Source: an uncultured Desulfobulbaceae bacterium (GTDB taxonomy: Bacteria; Desulfobacterota; Desulfobulbia; Desulfobulbales; Desulfobulbaceae). Taken from it: a DNA stretch of 18,111 bases. The position numbers and the translations under genes are program-made. The stretch covers positions 1-18,111 of the forward strand of contig CALZIH010000019.1 of assembly GCA_945787305.1 (NCBI GenBank), written 5' to 3'. Positions 7,206 to 14,944 of the stretch are shown piece after piece (the stretch's first letter is position 1; each line of letters begins with the position of its first letter). The notes below the pieces were generated by a model, which had not been told where the DNA came from, made no database searches, and saw only the letters and a list, made by a program, of their open reading frames with translations.

Positions 7206-8858
7206 TCAACTGCTGCAGGTCATTGCCTGGGCCTGGGTATAGAGTTTGAAATAGCTGGACATGACATTTTTCCAGGTATGGCGTTCATGGATACGTTGAA
7301 CGGCTGCACGCTGCATGGTTTGAATCCTGAGCGGATCAACTCGATACGTTGACAGTGCTCGCTGCATGGCCCCGGCCAAGTCTGTCGGAGAATGATCTGT
7401 ATAGGCAAAACCGGTAGCTCCGTCCTCCACCTTGACCAGTCCTCCGACCAGGTGAACAATGGGCAGATTACCGAGCAACTGGGCAATATAATCGGTGAGA
7501 CCGCATGGTTCGTACTGGGAGGGGATCAGAAAAAAATCACCGGAGGCGTAAACACGGTAGGCTAGGGCCGGATCATACCCTTTAAGGAAACAAACCCGAC
7601 CCCGGAGTGCTTTCAATTTGGTCATCCGGCTGAGCTGCCGCTCAAGTTGCGGATCTCCGGTGCCGAGCACCAACAGTTGGAAACCGGGTGCATCATCCAT
7701 TAACAGGTCAATGCTATCCAGCAGGACGTCAACACCTTTTTGCGCCGTCAATCGGCCGATAAAGGTAAAAAGCGGAAGTTCGCCATCCATGGACAGCCGA
7801 CCGAACTGCTTGACGTTGTCCCGTTTCTCAAGGTGGCTGTAAACGGCCAGGATATCATCCTTACACCGCCGTTTGCCGGCCAAGTCCCCGGTAAGGGGAT
7901 TAAAAGCCGCAATCAGGCCGAGTTTTTCCGGGGTTGTCGGATCAAAATCCTGCGGATTGATGCCATTGGTGACTCCGGCCAGCTCCACGCCGTGTTTCAA
8001 CAAACGGTGGCCGAGCCAACCGGTACGGGCGTCATCATTGGTCTGCTGCAATTCGCGGGCATAGTTTTCACTGACGGTATTCATAACCGCATAATCGGCG
8101 GCCGTCACGAAGGGGTCAAAGCAGTTACCCAGCAAGCCGTCCATGATAACCGATTCCGGTAGGCCGGTGACAGCCCGGGCAAAGTCAAGGTCAGCCACCT
8201 CTTGATGATAGCCAAGCCCGGCATTGTGAATGGTCACGACCACTCCGCTGTGCAGGAAATAGTGACGATATCCCGGGTTCTGCCGCATCATCGCTGCAAG
8301 AGTTGCCGCATGTCCGTCCTGACAGTGGAGAATATCGGGACGTTCGTCAAGAAGAATCATAACATCCAGTGCCGCCTTCTGCAGCAGAATGTTCATGGCA
8401 AAATAATCAAAATGGCCACTACCCTGGTACTGCCAGGGAATTTTTTTTTCCTCTTCGGCGGTATAGGTGTATACCCCCTGTTTCTCAGCAAATCGATCTG
8501 CCTCGATCAAGAGTACCCTGACGCCTTTCAACATCTGTTGCCAAAGGGTGACTGTCTCCCGCCGCTCTTCATCGACATAGTGCATGTCTACGTCAAAGAA
8601 AAGATTTGTGCTACCCTCACAGTCCAGCGAAGACCGTCGAGGCGGCGACGTTAGCGGGCTAAAACCGAGCTCTATGGCATCCATGAAACCATAGCGGGGT
8701 ATAACCACGGTTACCTCCACTCCAGCTTCGGCGACCAGGGCTTCGGCCAATTGCCGGCAGACATCCTTTACGCCACCGGCACCGGCCAGGCCGTCATATT
8801 CCCGGCTTATCATCCAGACGGAACGAATGGCTGGATCTTGTTCTTGCCTACTCGCCAT
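7206..8858 (-). CDS. glgA: glycogen/starch synthase, GT5-type
   Basis: This protein should add glucosyl units from a nucleotide sugar (normally ADP-glucose) to alpha-1,4-glucan. The GT-B fold is visible: an N-terminal domain opening IRSVWMISREYDGLAGAGGV, a central FTFIGRLTAQKGVDVLL and a C-terminal nucleotide-sugar segment PSQYEPCGLTDYIAQLLGN with Glu450. At 550 residues it exceeds the usual 480 or so. The glycine loop reads GAGGVKDV where most GlgA proteins have KTGGLGDV, so the substrate-binding lysine is not at its usual place. The ATG at 8858 overlaps the end of aroC by 11 nt; ATG 8882 and TTG 8888 are also possible, none with a clear ribosome-binding site. I preferred 8858 because family similarity begins 11 residues later. 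Donor specificity is uncertain. Confidence 0.88.
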   Translation of the reverse strand: MASRQEQDPAIRSVWMISREYDGLAGAGGVKDVCRQLAEALVAEAGVEVTVVIPRYGFMDAIELGFSPLTSPPRRSSLDCEGSTNLFFDVDMHYVDEERRETVTLWQQMLKGVRVLLIEADRFAEKQGVYTYTAEEEKKIPWQYQGSGHFDYFAMNILLQKAALDVMILLDERPDILHCQDGHAATLAAMMRQNPGYRHYFLHSGVVVTIHNAGLGYHQEVADLDFARAVTGLPESVIMDGLLGNCFDPFVTAADYAVMNTVSENYARELQQTNDDARTGWLGHRLLKHGVELAGVTNGINPQDFDPTTPEKLGLIAAFNPLTGDLAGKRRCKDDILAVYSHLEKRDNVKQFGRLSMDGELPLFTFIGRLTAQKGVDVLLDSIDLLMDDAPGFQLLVLGTGDPQLERQLSRMTKLKALRGRVCFLKGYDPALAYRVYASGDFFLIPSQYEPCGLTDYIAQLLGNLPIVHLVGGLVKVEDGATGFAYTDHSPTDLAGAMQRALSTYRVDPLRIQTMQRAAVQRIHERHTWKNVMSSYFKLYTQAQAMTCSS

Positions 8859-9948
8859 GACCGCGTACTGTTTCCCGCACATGAACAAGGGGCAGCTGTC
8901 TCAACAAGTGATCGGCAAGGGTCAGCCTGACCATGGCCTCACAGACGGGAACAATCCGAGGAATTGCAGATATATCGTGTCGTCCCCCGACTTTGATATT
9001 GACCGCCTCATTGTCCATGTTAACTGTCTGCTGCTCCTTATGAATGGAAGGAATGGGCTTTACGGCAACTCGAATAATCAAATGTTCACCGCTACTGATC
9101 CCTGCAAGGATTCCACCGGAATTGTTCCCCAAAAATCCACTTGGTGAGATAGCATCGTTATTTTCCGAACCCAGCATGGAGGCTGCAGCAAAGCCGGCCC
9201 CGATTTCAACCCCTTTGACTGCGCCAATCGACATAAGAGCACGGGCAAGTTCACCATCAAGTTTGTCAAATACCGGTTCCCCAAGTCCTGGAGGGCAGAC
9301 AGCCCTGATCTCAACAATACCACCCAGGGTATCACCCTGATTCCGAACCTCGACAATACGCTCTTCCATCCGGGCAGCCGCATCATTATCCGGACAGAAT
9401 AGCCGATTTTCATCCAGCACGCTGAGATCACGTTTATCGGTATGTACTCCACCAAGGGCTACAGTATAGGCTTGTACACGCATGGAGTATTTCCAGAGCA
9501 GACGAGCGGCAACTGCTCCTGCTGCTACCCGGGCCGCAGTTTCCCGGGCAGAGGCACGGCCACCGCCGCGATGATCGCGGATACCATATTTGGACTGGTA
9601 GGTCAGATCACCATGACCGGGGCGAAATACATCACGCAAATGACTGTACGATTTGGAATGCGCGTCCTCATTCATGATCACCAGGGAAATAGGCGTACCG
9701 GTGGTTAATTCACAATCCCCACCCTCGGGCCTGTAGGTACCGGACATGATCTGTACCCGGTCTGGCTCCTTACGGGGAGATGTTGCCCCTCCTTTGCCTG
9801 GACGCCGTCGTTCAAGCTCAGCCTGGATCAGCTCTTCATTAAGTTCAATACCGGGTGGACACCCATCAATTACAGCCCCCAATCCAGTCCCATGGGACTC
9901 TCCCCATGTGGTCACCTTAAATAATGTTCCAAATGTATTGCCAGCCAT
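8848..9948 (-). CDS. aroC: chorismate synthase
   Basis: This 366-residue enzyme performs the last common step of aromatic amino acid synthesis: it removes phosphate from 5-enolpyruvylshikimate 3-phosphate to give chorismate, using reduced FMN. The family signatures are complete: TTWGESHGTGLG near the N-terminus, RPGHGDLTYQSKYGIRDHRG, GGRASARETAARVAAGAVA and a C-terminal RHDISAIPRIVPVCEAM. Length is normal. It starts 15 nt after the aroK stop and its last codons overlap the glgA start, so aroK-aroC-glgA look like one transcript. The Shine-Dalgarno sequence is only a weak AGAAG-type stretch, consistent with translational coupling. Confidence 0.97.
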   Translation of the reverse strand: MAGNTFGTLFKVTTWGESHGTGLGAVIDGCPPGIELNEELIQAELERRRPGKGGATSPRKEPDRVQIMSGTYRPEGGDCELTTGTPISLVIMNEDAHSKSYSHLRDVFRPGHGDLTYQSKYGIRDHRGGGRASARETAARVAAGAVAARLLWKYSMRVQAYTVALGGVHTDKRDLSVLDENRLFCPDNDAAARMEERIVEVRNQGDTLGGIVEIRAVCPPGLGEPVFDKLDGELARALMSIGAVKGVEIGAGFAAASMLGSENNDAISPSGFLGNNSGGILAGISSGEHLIIRVAVKPIPSIHKEQQTVNMDNEAVNIKVGGRHDISAIPRIVPVCEAMVRLTLADHLLRQLPLVHVRETVRGHGE

Positions 9949-9963
9949 CTTCTGTATTCTCTC

Positions 9964-10533
9964 TTATCCTGTACGGTAATTCTCTGCCAGCACCACCAGA
10001 TGCTGCTCAATCTCATCAACAAGTTCCCTCGGATTACGGCCATCGGTGCGGATGGCAAAGTCAGACCCCTTCCGATATAAAGGCACACGCTCAGCAAGAA
10101 GCTCTCGAACCTCACGTCGAGGGTCCTTACCTGTCAGCGAAGGCCGCTGCTGCGGGGAATGCTCATCAGTAGACAGCCGATTTTCAATTGTTCGCTCATC
10201 GGCTCGCAACCAAACACTTACACTATCATGACATAACGACTGCCACGCCTGCTCGTGCAACACGGCCCCTCCACCGGCGGCGATAACCACTCCGGATTTT
10301 TCGCATAACTTCTGCAACAGGGCTTGCTCGAGTCGTCGAAAACGATCCCACCCACATTGAACAACATAATCAGCCACACAGCAGTCAAGTTGACTACACA
10401 GAATCTCATCGGTGTCGAGAAACTCCATCCTCAATCTTTCGGCCAACAGTTTACCGACCAAAGACTTGCCGGTGGCCCGGAAACCAGTCAGCAGAATACG
10501 TTTAAAAGGAAGATGTACAGCGTCCATATTCAT
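9964..10533 (-). CDS. aroK: shikimate kinase
   Basis: It phosphorylates shikimate with ATP at the fifth step of the shikimate pathway in the cytosol. The Walker A loop is GFRATGKS near residues 17-24; the shikimate-binding marks are FLDTDE, GWDRFRRLE and AAGGGAV; the lid region follows around QQRPSLTG. At 189 residues it is slightly longer than the usual 170-175. Start codons are stacked (GTG 10536, ATG 10533, ATG 10527); AAGGGG at 10538-10543 favours 10533. It heads the aroK-aroC-glgA-hypothetical series and is divergent from the cbpA cluster. Glu30 follows the Asp pair as expected. The call is solid; only the exact start is open. Confidence 0.94.
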   Translation of the reverse strand: MNMDAVHLPFKRILLTGFRATGKSLVGKLLAERLRMEFLDTDEILCSQLDCCVADYVVQCGWDRFRRLEQALLQKLCEKSGVVIAAGGGAVLHEQAWQSLCHDSVSVWLRADERTIENRLSTDEHSPQQRPSLTGKDPRREVRELLAERVPLYRKGSDFAIRTDGRNPRELVDEIEQHLVVLAENYRTG

Positions 10534-10555
10534 CACACCCCTTCTTTCTACTCAT

Positions 10556-10585
10556 ACCATAATGGATGACAATTATCCCGTTCAA
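10556..10585 (-). promoter_or_regulatory. candidate sigma70 promoter for the aroK operon
   Basis: TTGAAC (10580-10585) and TATGGT (10556-10561) are 18 nt apart on the minus strand, 4/6 matches each, about 25 bp upstream of the start codons. A GATAAT at 10572-10577 is an alternative -10 box without a good -35. The rest of the 274-bp divergent gap shows nothing clearer. Confidence 0.3.
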
Positions 10586-10807
10586 GGAAAAATCTCAGCC
10601 TAAACATTTTTATCATCATACACCGGACTCCGAACGCCTCTTTGTCTCTTGAGGACACATTTTACAATAAACAGCATGCCCCATTGGCGCAAACAAGCGT
10701 TTGATTCTGCAGCCCTCAACTCACCCTTAAATTTTTTCTTTTCTTTTCATCTTGCTGCACTTACAGTATGTCATGAGAAAAATTTTACCACTTAAATTCG
10801 TATAAAA

Positions 10808-11758
10808 ATGGAATACAGGGATTATTACGACATACTCGGGGTTGATCGCGATGCCACCCAGGATGATATTAAACAGGCGTACCGACGACTTGCCCGGAAA
10901 TACCATCCAGATGTCAGTAAAGAGGCGGATGCCGACAAAAAATTCAAAGATATCGGTGAAGCATATGAGGTTTTAAAAGATCCGGAAAAACGGGCCGCCT
11001 ATGATAAATTCGGCAGCAACTGGCAACACGGCCAGGACTTTGAACCACCACCCAACTGGGATGCCGGATTTGAATTCCGTGGTGCCGGATACACCGGTGC
11101 AACCGATAACGACTACAGCGATTTTTTCGAATCGCTTTTTGGTCACAGCGGCCGCACCGGTCGAACCAGCCATCGTCAAACCTTTCACATGAAAGGAGAG
11201 GACCAGCACGCAAAAATAGTCATCCGACTTGCCGATGCCTATAACGGTTCCAAACAGACCATCACCCTGTCACGACCTGTTGTCAATGAGCGTGGCCATG
11301 TCATCACCCAGCCCCACAACCTGCACATAACCATCCCCAAGGGAATCATCGAAGGGCAACGCATACGACTTGAAGGACAAGGAACGCCGGGAATGGGTGG
11401 CGCCGCGGCCGGGGACCTGTATCTTGAAATATCTTTTGCTGAAGACCCGATCTTCCATGCCGAAAGACGTGACCTCCACATGGAGCTTCCGGTCACGCCT
11501 TGGGAAGCCGCCCTCGGTGCCACTATGACCATTCCAACCTTGGGCGGTAAAGTACAACTGAAGATCCCCGCCGGCTCACAGGGCGGCAAGAAACTCCGAC
11601 TCAAGGGGCGTGGCCTGACAACGGCTTCAAAACAAGGCGATCAAATCATTACCCTGCGTATAGTCGTCCCTGAGGCAACAACCGAAGAACAAAAAGAACT
11701 GTATAGGAAAATGGCGAAAATCATGCCGACCAGCCCGAGAAACGACCAGGGATTGTAA
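10808..11758 (+). CDS. cbpA: CbpA-type DnaJ co-chaperone
   Basis: A class B J-protein that should stimulate DnaK ATPase and deliver substrates to it. The J-domain spans residues 4-70 with His33-Pro34-Asp35 in KYHPDVSKE. A glycine/phenylalanine/aspartate-rich linker (about 70-125) includes NDYSDFFESLFG, and two beta-rich substrate-binding domains follow (about 130-300). There is no cysteine-rich zinc finger, so it is CbpA-like rather than true DnaJ. Length 316 is normal. The start matches the family (MEYRDYYDILGV), but no Shine-Dalgarno sequence precedes it, only an AT-rich leader. One nucleotide separates it from the modulator gene cbpM, which supports the CbpA call. Confidence 0.94.
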   Translation: MEYRDYYDILGVDRDATQDDIKQAYRRLARKYHPDVSKEADADKKFKDIGEAYEVLKDPEKRAAYDKFGSNWQHGQDFEPPPNWDAGFEFRGAGYTGATDNDYSDFFESLFGHSGRTGRTSHRQTFHMKGEDQHAKIVIRLADAYNGSKQTITLSRPVVNERGHVITQPHNLHITIPKGIIEGQRIRLEGQGTPGMGGAAAGDLYLEISFAEDPIFHAERRDLHMELPVTPWEAALGATMTIPTLGGKVQLKIPAGSQGGKKLRLKGRGLTTASKQGDQIITLRIVVPEATTEEQKELYRKMAKIMPTSPRNDQGL

Positions 11759-11759
11759 C

Positions 11760-12065
11760 ATGACTGATACCCCTACTTCACTTACCGGTACCGTACTAGA
11801 TGAGAATACCAGGTGCAGCTTAGGCGAACTCTGTCGTCTCTGTGGTATTCCAGCAGAACTTGTTCTGGAAATGATTGCTGAAGGCCTGCTCTGTCCCCAG
11901 GAAAAAGCGCCTGAAGAATGGTCTTTTACGGCTATTGAAATAAAACGGGTCCAGATCACAATCCGCCTCCAGCGAGACTTGCGGATCAACCTTCCCGGTT
12001 GCGCCCTGGCACTGGAACTCCTTGAAGAGCTCGAAGAGCTGCGACAACGACACCGGACCCGGTAA
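11760..12065 (+). CDS. cbpM: CbpM-like chaperone modulator (MerR-type fold)
   Basis: This 101-residue protein resembles CbpM, the small partner that binds the CbpA J-domain and restrains its co-chaperone activity. Visible marks are a winged-helix-like segment SLGELCRLCGIPAELVLEMI followed by EGLLCP and a long helical C-terminus rich in Leu and Glu. It follows cbpA by 1 nt, and AGGGA precedes its ATG by about 8 nt within the cbpA end. Its stop codon is in the same frame as the next gene, which begins two codons later. The assignment leans on context as well as sequence, since the family is poorly conserved; a MerR-type transcription regulator is the alternative. Confidence 0.8.
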   Translation: MTDTPTSLTGTVLDENTRCSLGELCRLCGIPAELVLEMIAEGLLCPQEKAPEEWSFTAIEIKRVQITIRLQRDLRINLPGCALALELLEELEELRQRHRTR

Positions 12066-12068
12066 GCT

Positions 12069-13403
12069 TTGGACTTCATACTCCTTTTTGCAGACAGCTT
12101 ACACGGTCCGTCAGTTCTCACCGGCATTCTGTGCACTGCAGTGCCGATCCTTCTCTATAATCTCATGCAGTTCAATCGCTTGAGCCGCCGCAACCTTGGT
12201 CTTTCCATCCGCCTGGAACAGGCCAGCCGGAACACTTCGCGTCTCGATGTTGAAATTGAACGACTCCGAGGGGAGCGGGACACTCTGCTCGTGCAGAACC
12301 GCCAAACCGCGGAAACAACAGCAGGACTCCAGGCCGATCTGATCAACACTCGGCAGCTTATGCAGGAAAGGGAAAACCTGGTTGAGATTACCCGAAGACA
12401 GATGGAACAGGATTTTCAACTGCTTGCCGGACGTATCCTCACCGAGAAAGGTCAGGAGCTGACCAGCCGGCATGTGTCCGATCTGCAGACATTGTTTGAG
12501 CCGATGCGCGAACAATTACTTTCATTTAAACGCAAGGTCGAGGATGTCTACGACAAAGAATCCCGTGACCATGCAGCTCTGCGCAGGGAGCTTGAACTGC
12601 TCAGAGACCTCAACCAGCAGCTCAGTACCGATGCCCTCCACCTCACCCAGGCCCTGCAGGGTAAATCCAAGATCCAGGGGCAGTGGGGAGAGATGATTCT
12701 CGAAAAGCTGCTTGAAGATTCCGGTCTGCGCAAAGGAAGCGAATTCGAAACCCAAGTCGGCATGCACAACGAGCAGGGTCGTCTGCAGCAACCTGACGTT
12801 GTTGTTCATCTGCCCAGAAATCGCGATATCATCATTGATGCTAAAGTTTCGCTCAAGGCCTGGGCGCAAGCTGCCCATGAGCAGGACCAGAAAAAACAGC
12901 AAAAACTGCTCAAACAGCACCTGCATTCGCTGCACAGCCACATAAAAGGGCTTTCAGCTAAAAAATATCAACAGCTGTCCGAGATAAACACCCTGGATTT
13001 TGTCCTGCTCTTTATTCCTGCGGAAGGAGCTTTTCAAGCTGCCATCAGCCAGGAACCAGACTTACTGACCCAGGCCATGCGAAAAAAAATTATCCTGGCT
13101 GGACCATCCACCCTCCTGGCGATTTTACGGACCATCCACCACCTTTGGCGCCTGGATGAACAGGGTCGAAACGGTTTAACTATTGCCAAACAGGCCGGAA
13201 ATCTTTATGATAAATTCGTTGGCTTTGCTGAGGCTTTTGAAGAGATAGGCTTCAGGCTTGAACAGAGCCGCCAATCCTGGCAGACTGCACGAAAAAGACT
13301 GGTCTCCGGGCGGGGTAATCTGGTCGACCGGGTCGAATCACTCAAAGAACTCGGTATCCAACCCGGACGAAATTTACCCAACACCATCAAAGATAAAAAT
13401 TAG
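12069..13403 (+). CDS. rmuC: RmuC family protein
   Basis: RmuC proteins are membrane-anchored and have been linked to limiting recombination at short inverted repeats; the C-terminal domain is a predicted nuclease of the PD-(D/E)XK type. Here residues 12-31 form a single membrane segment, residues 45-195 are coiled coil rich in Glu, Arg and Gln, and the catalytic-like domain begins GKSKIQGQWGEMILEKLL (about 198-215) and contains Pro242-Asp243 and Asp257-x-Lys259 in IIIDAKVSL. At 444 residues it is typical. The start is a TTG at 12069: the in-frame stop of cbpM lies at 12063-12065, and the next ATG (12164) would remove the membrane anchor. No Shine-Dalgarno sequence is visible, so re-initiation after cbpM is likely. 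Confidence 0.9.
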   Translation: MDFILLFADSLHGPSVLTGILCTAVPILLYNLMQFNRLSRRNLGLSIRLEQASRNTSRLDVEIERLRGERDTLLVQNRQTAETTAGLQADLINTRQLMQERENLVEITRRQMEQDFQLLAGRILTEKGQELTSRHVSDLQTLFEPMREQLLSFKRKVEDVYDKESRDHAALRRELELLRDLNQQLSTDALHLTQALQGKSKIQGQWGEMILEKLLEDSGLRKGSEFETQVGMHNEQGRLQQPDVVVHLPRNRDIIIDAKVSLKAWAQAAHEQDQKKQQKLLKQHLHSLHSHIKGLSAKKYQQLSEINTLDFVLLFIPAEGAFQAAISQEPDLLTQAMRKKIILAGPSTLLAILRTIHHLWRLDEQGRNGLTIAKQAGNLYDKFVGFAEAFEEIGFRLEQSRQSWQTARKRLVSGRGNLVDRVESLKELGIQPGRNLPNTIKDKN

Positions 13404-13412
13404 GAGATCATC

Positions 13413-13859
13413 ATGAAATATCTCAGCCTATTAATAACTCTCTCCATGTTTGCCCTTACCTCTTGTGCCAATATGAATAAAGCGCAAACCGGAGCTGTGG
13501 GCGGAGCGGCCGGCGGTGCTCTCATCGGCCAGGCGATCGGCCATAATACGGAAGCCACCCTGATTGGCGCTGCGGTCGGCACCATGCTCGGCTATATAGT
13601 CGGCAACGAAATGGATAAATACGATCGCAAACAACTTAACCACGCCTATGAGCGCGGCGTCTCAAACCAGACCTCATCCTGGGTTAACCCGGACAACGGC
13701 AACCAATACAGTGTCACACCACAACCGGCCTATACCAGCCCGTCAACAAATAGGGTCTGCCGTAAAGCTGAGATCAATGCAGTGATAGACGGCAAACTTG
13801 AAAAAACCTACACAACAGCCTGCCGTGATGCCAACGGGCAGTGGCAGCTTCAAAATTAG
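13413..13859 (+). CDS. glycine-zipper lipoprotein, 17 kDa surface antigen-like
   Basis: A 148-residue outer-envelope lipoprotein. The signal peptide ends in the lipobox LTSC with Cys18 as the lipidated residue. Residues 25-65 form a glycine-zipper region (GAVGGAAGGALIGQAIG, then LIGAAVGTMLGYIVG) expected to insert in or lie along a membrane. The C-terminal half has the pattern of surface-antigen family proteins: VCRKAEINAVIDGKLEKTYT and TACRDANGQWQ, with two cysteines (about 116 and 137) that could pair. AGGAGAT overlaps the rmuC stop and sits 4 nt before the ATG, so it probably belongs to the cbpA-cbpM-rmuC transcript. Its precise role is unknown. Confidence 0.88.
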   Translation: MKYLSLLITLSMFALTSCANMNKAQTGAVGGAAGGALIGQAIGHNTEATLIGAAVGTMLGYIVGNEMDKYDRKQLNHAYERGVSNQTSSWVNPDNGNQYSVTPQPAYTSPSTNRVCRKAEINAVIDGKLEKTYTTACRDANGQWQLQN

Positions 13860-13946
13860 GCTCATATCGAATCGAGGCGACCTGTTCAAGATATGTGAAA
13901 AACTGCACCTTACAGGGTTTTTAAATAGCCTGAAGATTAGTTTTTT

Positions 13947-13952
13947 TATAAT
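13947..13952 (+). promoter_or_regulatory. candidate -10 box upstream of yjbQ
   Basis: A perfect TATAAT follows a T-run in the 153-bp gap after the lipoprotein gene, about 60 bp before the yjbQ start. No good -35 box lies 16-18 nt upstream, so the call is weak. The gap is AT-rich and also has a short CCTG/CAGG hairpin near 13967-13978. Confidence 0.3.
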
Positions 13953-14012
13953 ACTGCCAATAAAACCTGCCAACAGGCCGTTTTAAAAAGAAATAAGAAG
14001 CAAGGAGGTTTC

Positions 14013-14414
14013 ATGGCATCAGGCCAGTTTTCTCTCTCCACTACAGCGCACATGGAATTTGTAGACATCACAACCCGGCTGCAACAGGTCGTCGATGACT
14101 GTGGGGAAAATAATGGGCTGCTCGCCGTCTACAATCCACACACAACGGCAGGCATCACCATCAATGAAGGAGCCGATCCAGATGTACAGACGGACCTGAT
14201 AGGCGTATTTCGCCAAATCATACCGGAAAATTATCCATACCGGCACCGGGAAGGCAATTCGCCCTCACACATGATGACCACCTTGACCGGCAGTTCGGCA
14301 TCTGTGTTTATTGAAAACGGCCAACTCCAGCTCGGTACATGGCAGCGCATCTTTTTCTGCGAGTATGATGGCCCTCGCAGTCGCAAGGTCTGGTGGAAAA
14401 TCTTGGCTGGGTAA
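14013..14414 (+). CDS. yjbQ: YjbQ family protein (UPF0047)
   Basis: A 133-residue single-domain protein of the YjbQ/UPF0047 family, whose members have been reported to have a low thiamine-phosphate synthase activity; the physiological role is not settled. The conserved residues are present: NPHTTAGITINEGAD with His43 and Glu52, then a HREGNSPSHM segment with His78 and His86, and the terminal WQRIFFCEYDGPRSRKVWW. These histidines and acids suggest a metal or phosphate site. Length is typical. AAGGAGG lies 7 nt before the ATG. The next gene follows after 2 nt and is probably co-translated. Confidence 0.93.
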   Translation: MASGQFSLSTTAHMEFVDITTRLQQVVDDCGENNGLLAVYNPHTTAGITINEGADPDVQTDLIGVFRQIIPENYPYRHREGNSPSHMMTTLTGSSASVFIENGQLQLGTWQRIFFCEYDGPRSRKVWWKILAG

Positions 14415-14416
14415 CA

Positions 14417-14665
14417 ATGACGGAAAAATCGCCCATACCTGCAGATGAAATCTGTTTTGGTTTAGACCGTGCAACCGATGAACGATCGCTTGCCCTCTTC
14501 CTCAAACTTTTCAGTAGAGATCAATTGCTGGACGCCCTCGCTCCACGCCTTGGCGATGATGAGATCGAGCAGGTGGTCAATATGCTCACGGCCCTCATGC
14601 GTAACCACCTGCAGGAAAAAGAATACCACGAACTGTTCCTCGACGATCACGACCATCACCACTGA
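14417..14665 (+). CDS. small conserved 'cytoplasmic protein' with acidic/His tail
   Basis: An 82-residue soluble protein. It has no signal or membrane segment and is predicted helical: FGLDRATDERSLALFLKLFS, then LLDALAPRLGDDEIEQVVNM and MRNHLQEKEYHELFL. The tail DDHDHHH is strikingly acidic and histidine-rich and could bind metal, though low-complexity tails can be incidental. It resembles short uncharacterised proteins I recall from other Desulfobacterota/Geobacter-type genomes, without known function. ATG 14417 sits 2 nt after the yjbQ stop and is preferred; an upstream ATG at 14393 would overlap yjbQ by 22 nt. Confidence 0.75.
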   Translation: MTEKSPIPADEICFGLDRATDERSLALFLKLFSRDQLLDALAPRLGDDEIEQVVNMLTALMRNHLQEKEYHELFLDDHDHHH

Positions 14666-14667
14666 TA

Positions 14668-14823
14668 CCCTATGCCTCAGAGCCCCTCAACTTACATAAA
14701 TTTCTCGATATACTGGGAGGTAATGAGCAACTGCTGATTATCGACACCGACGTTGATAACGCTAAATTTAATGGACTCGTAAAAAGTCCAAAACGCCGTT
14801 TGCACTGTACGGAAATACAATGA
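14668..14823 (+). pseudogene. possible gene remnant running into the MITE-like repeat
   Basis: One frame, open from 14605 to the stop at 14823, reads coding-like sequence such as LNLHKFLDILGGNEQLLIID and then continues into the repeat as NGLVKSPKRRLHC. It has no start codon or ribosome-binding site. It could be the decayed end of a gene interrupted by the repeat, or chance. I do not recognise the family. Confidence 0.2.
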
Positions 14824-14876
14824 GTTATGACCTTTCCGCCGTCGGTGGCGAGGCATTTTACGACACCGACAAATTT
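14764..14876 (-). repeat. MITE-like repeat, copy B
   Basis: The core at 14771-14873 is the inverted counterpart of copy A (303-405), 96 of 103 positions identical and without indels. Five of the seven differences cluster in eight bases near one end (the GCAATTTGCG segment of copy A), where copy A is palindromic and copy B is not. The word AAATTT flanks it on both sides (14764-14769 and 14871-14876), as AAGTTTG does in copy A. It ends about 70 bp before rluB. Confidence 0.75.
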
Positions 14877-14944
14877 GACTCCATCATCTCCCGTCGCCGG
14901 CGTTGAATTTTCATCATCGCCTGTTCTGATTCTACATCCTCTTT

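Noticed and set aside
10648..10686. Heat-shock sigma32-like boxes upstream of cbpA (CTTGAGG and CCCCATTG)
   Set aside because: The spacer is 24 nt, well outside the 13-17 nt normal for sigma32 promoters, and the last -10 base does not fit.
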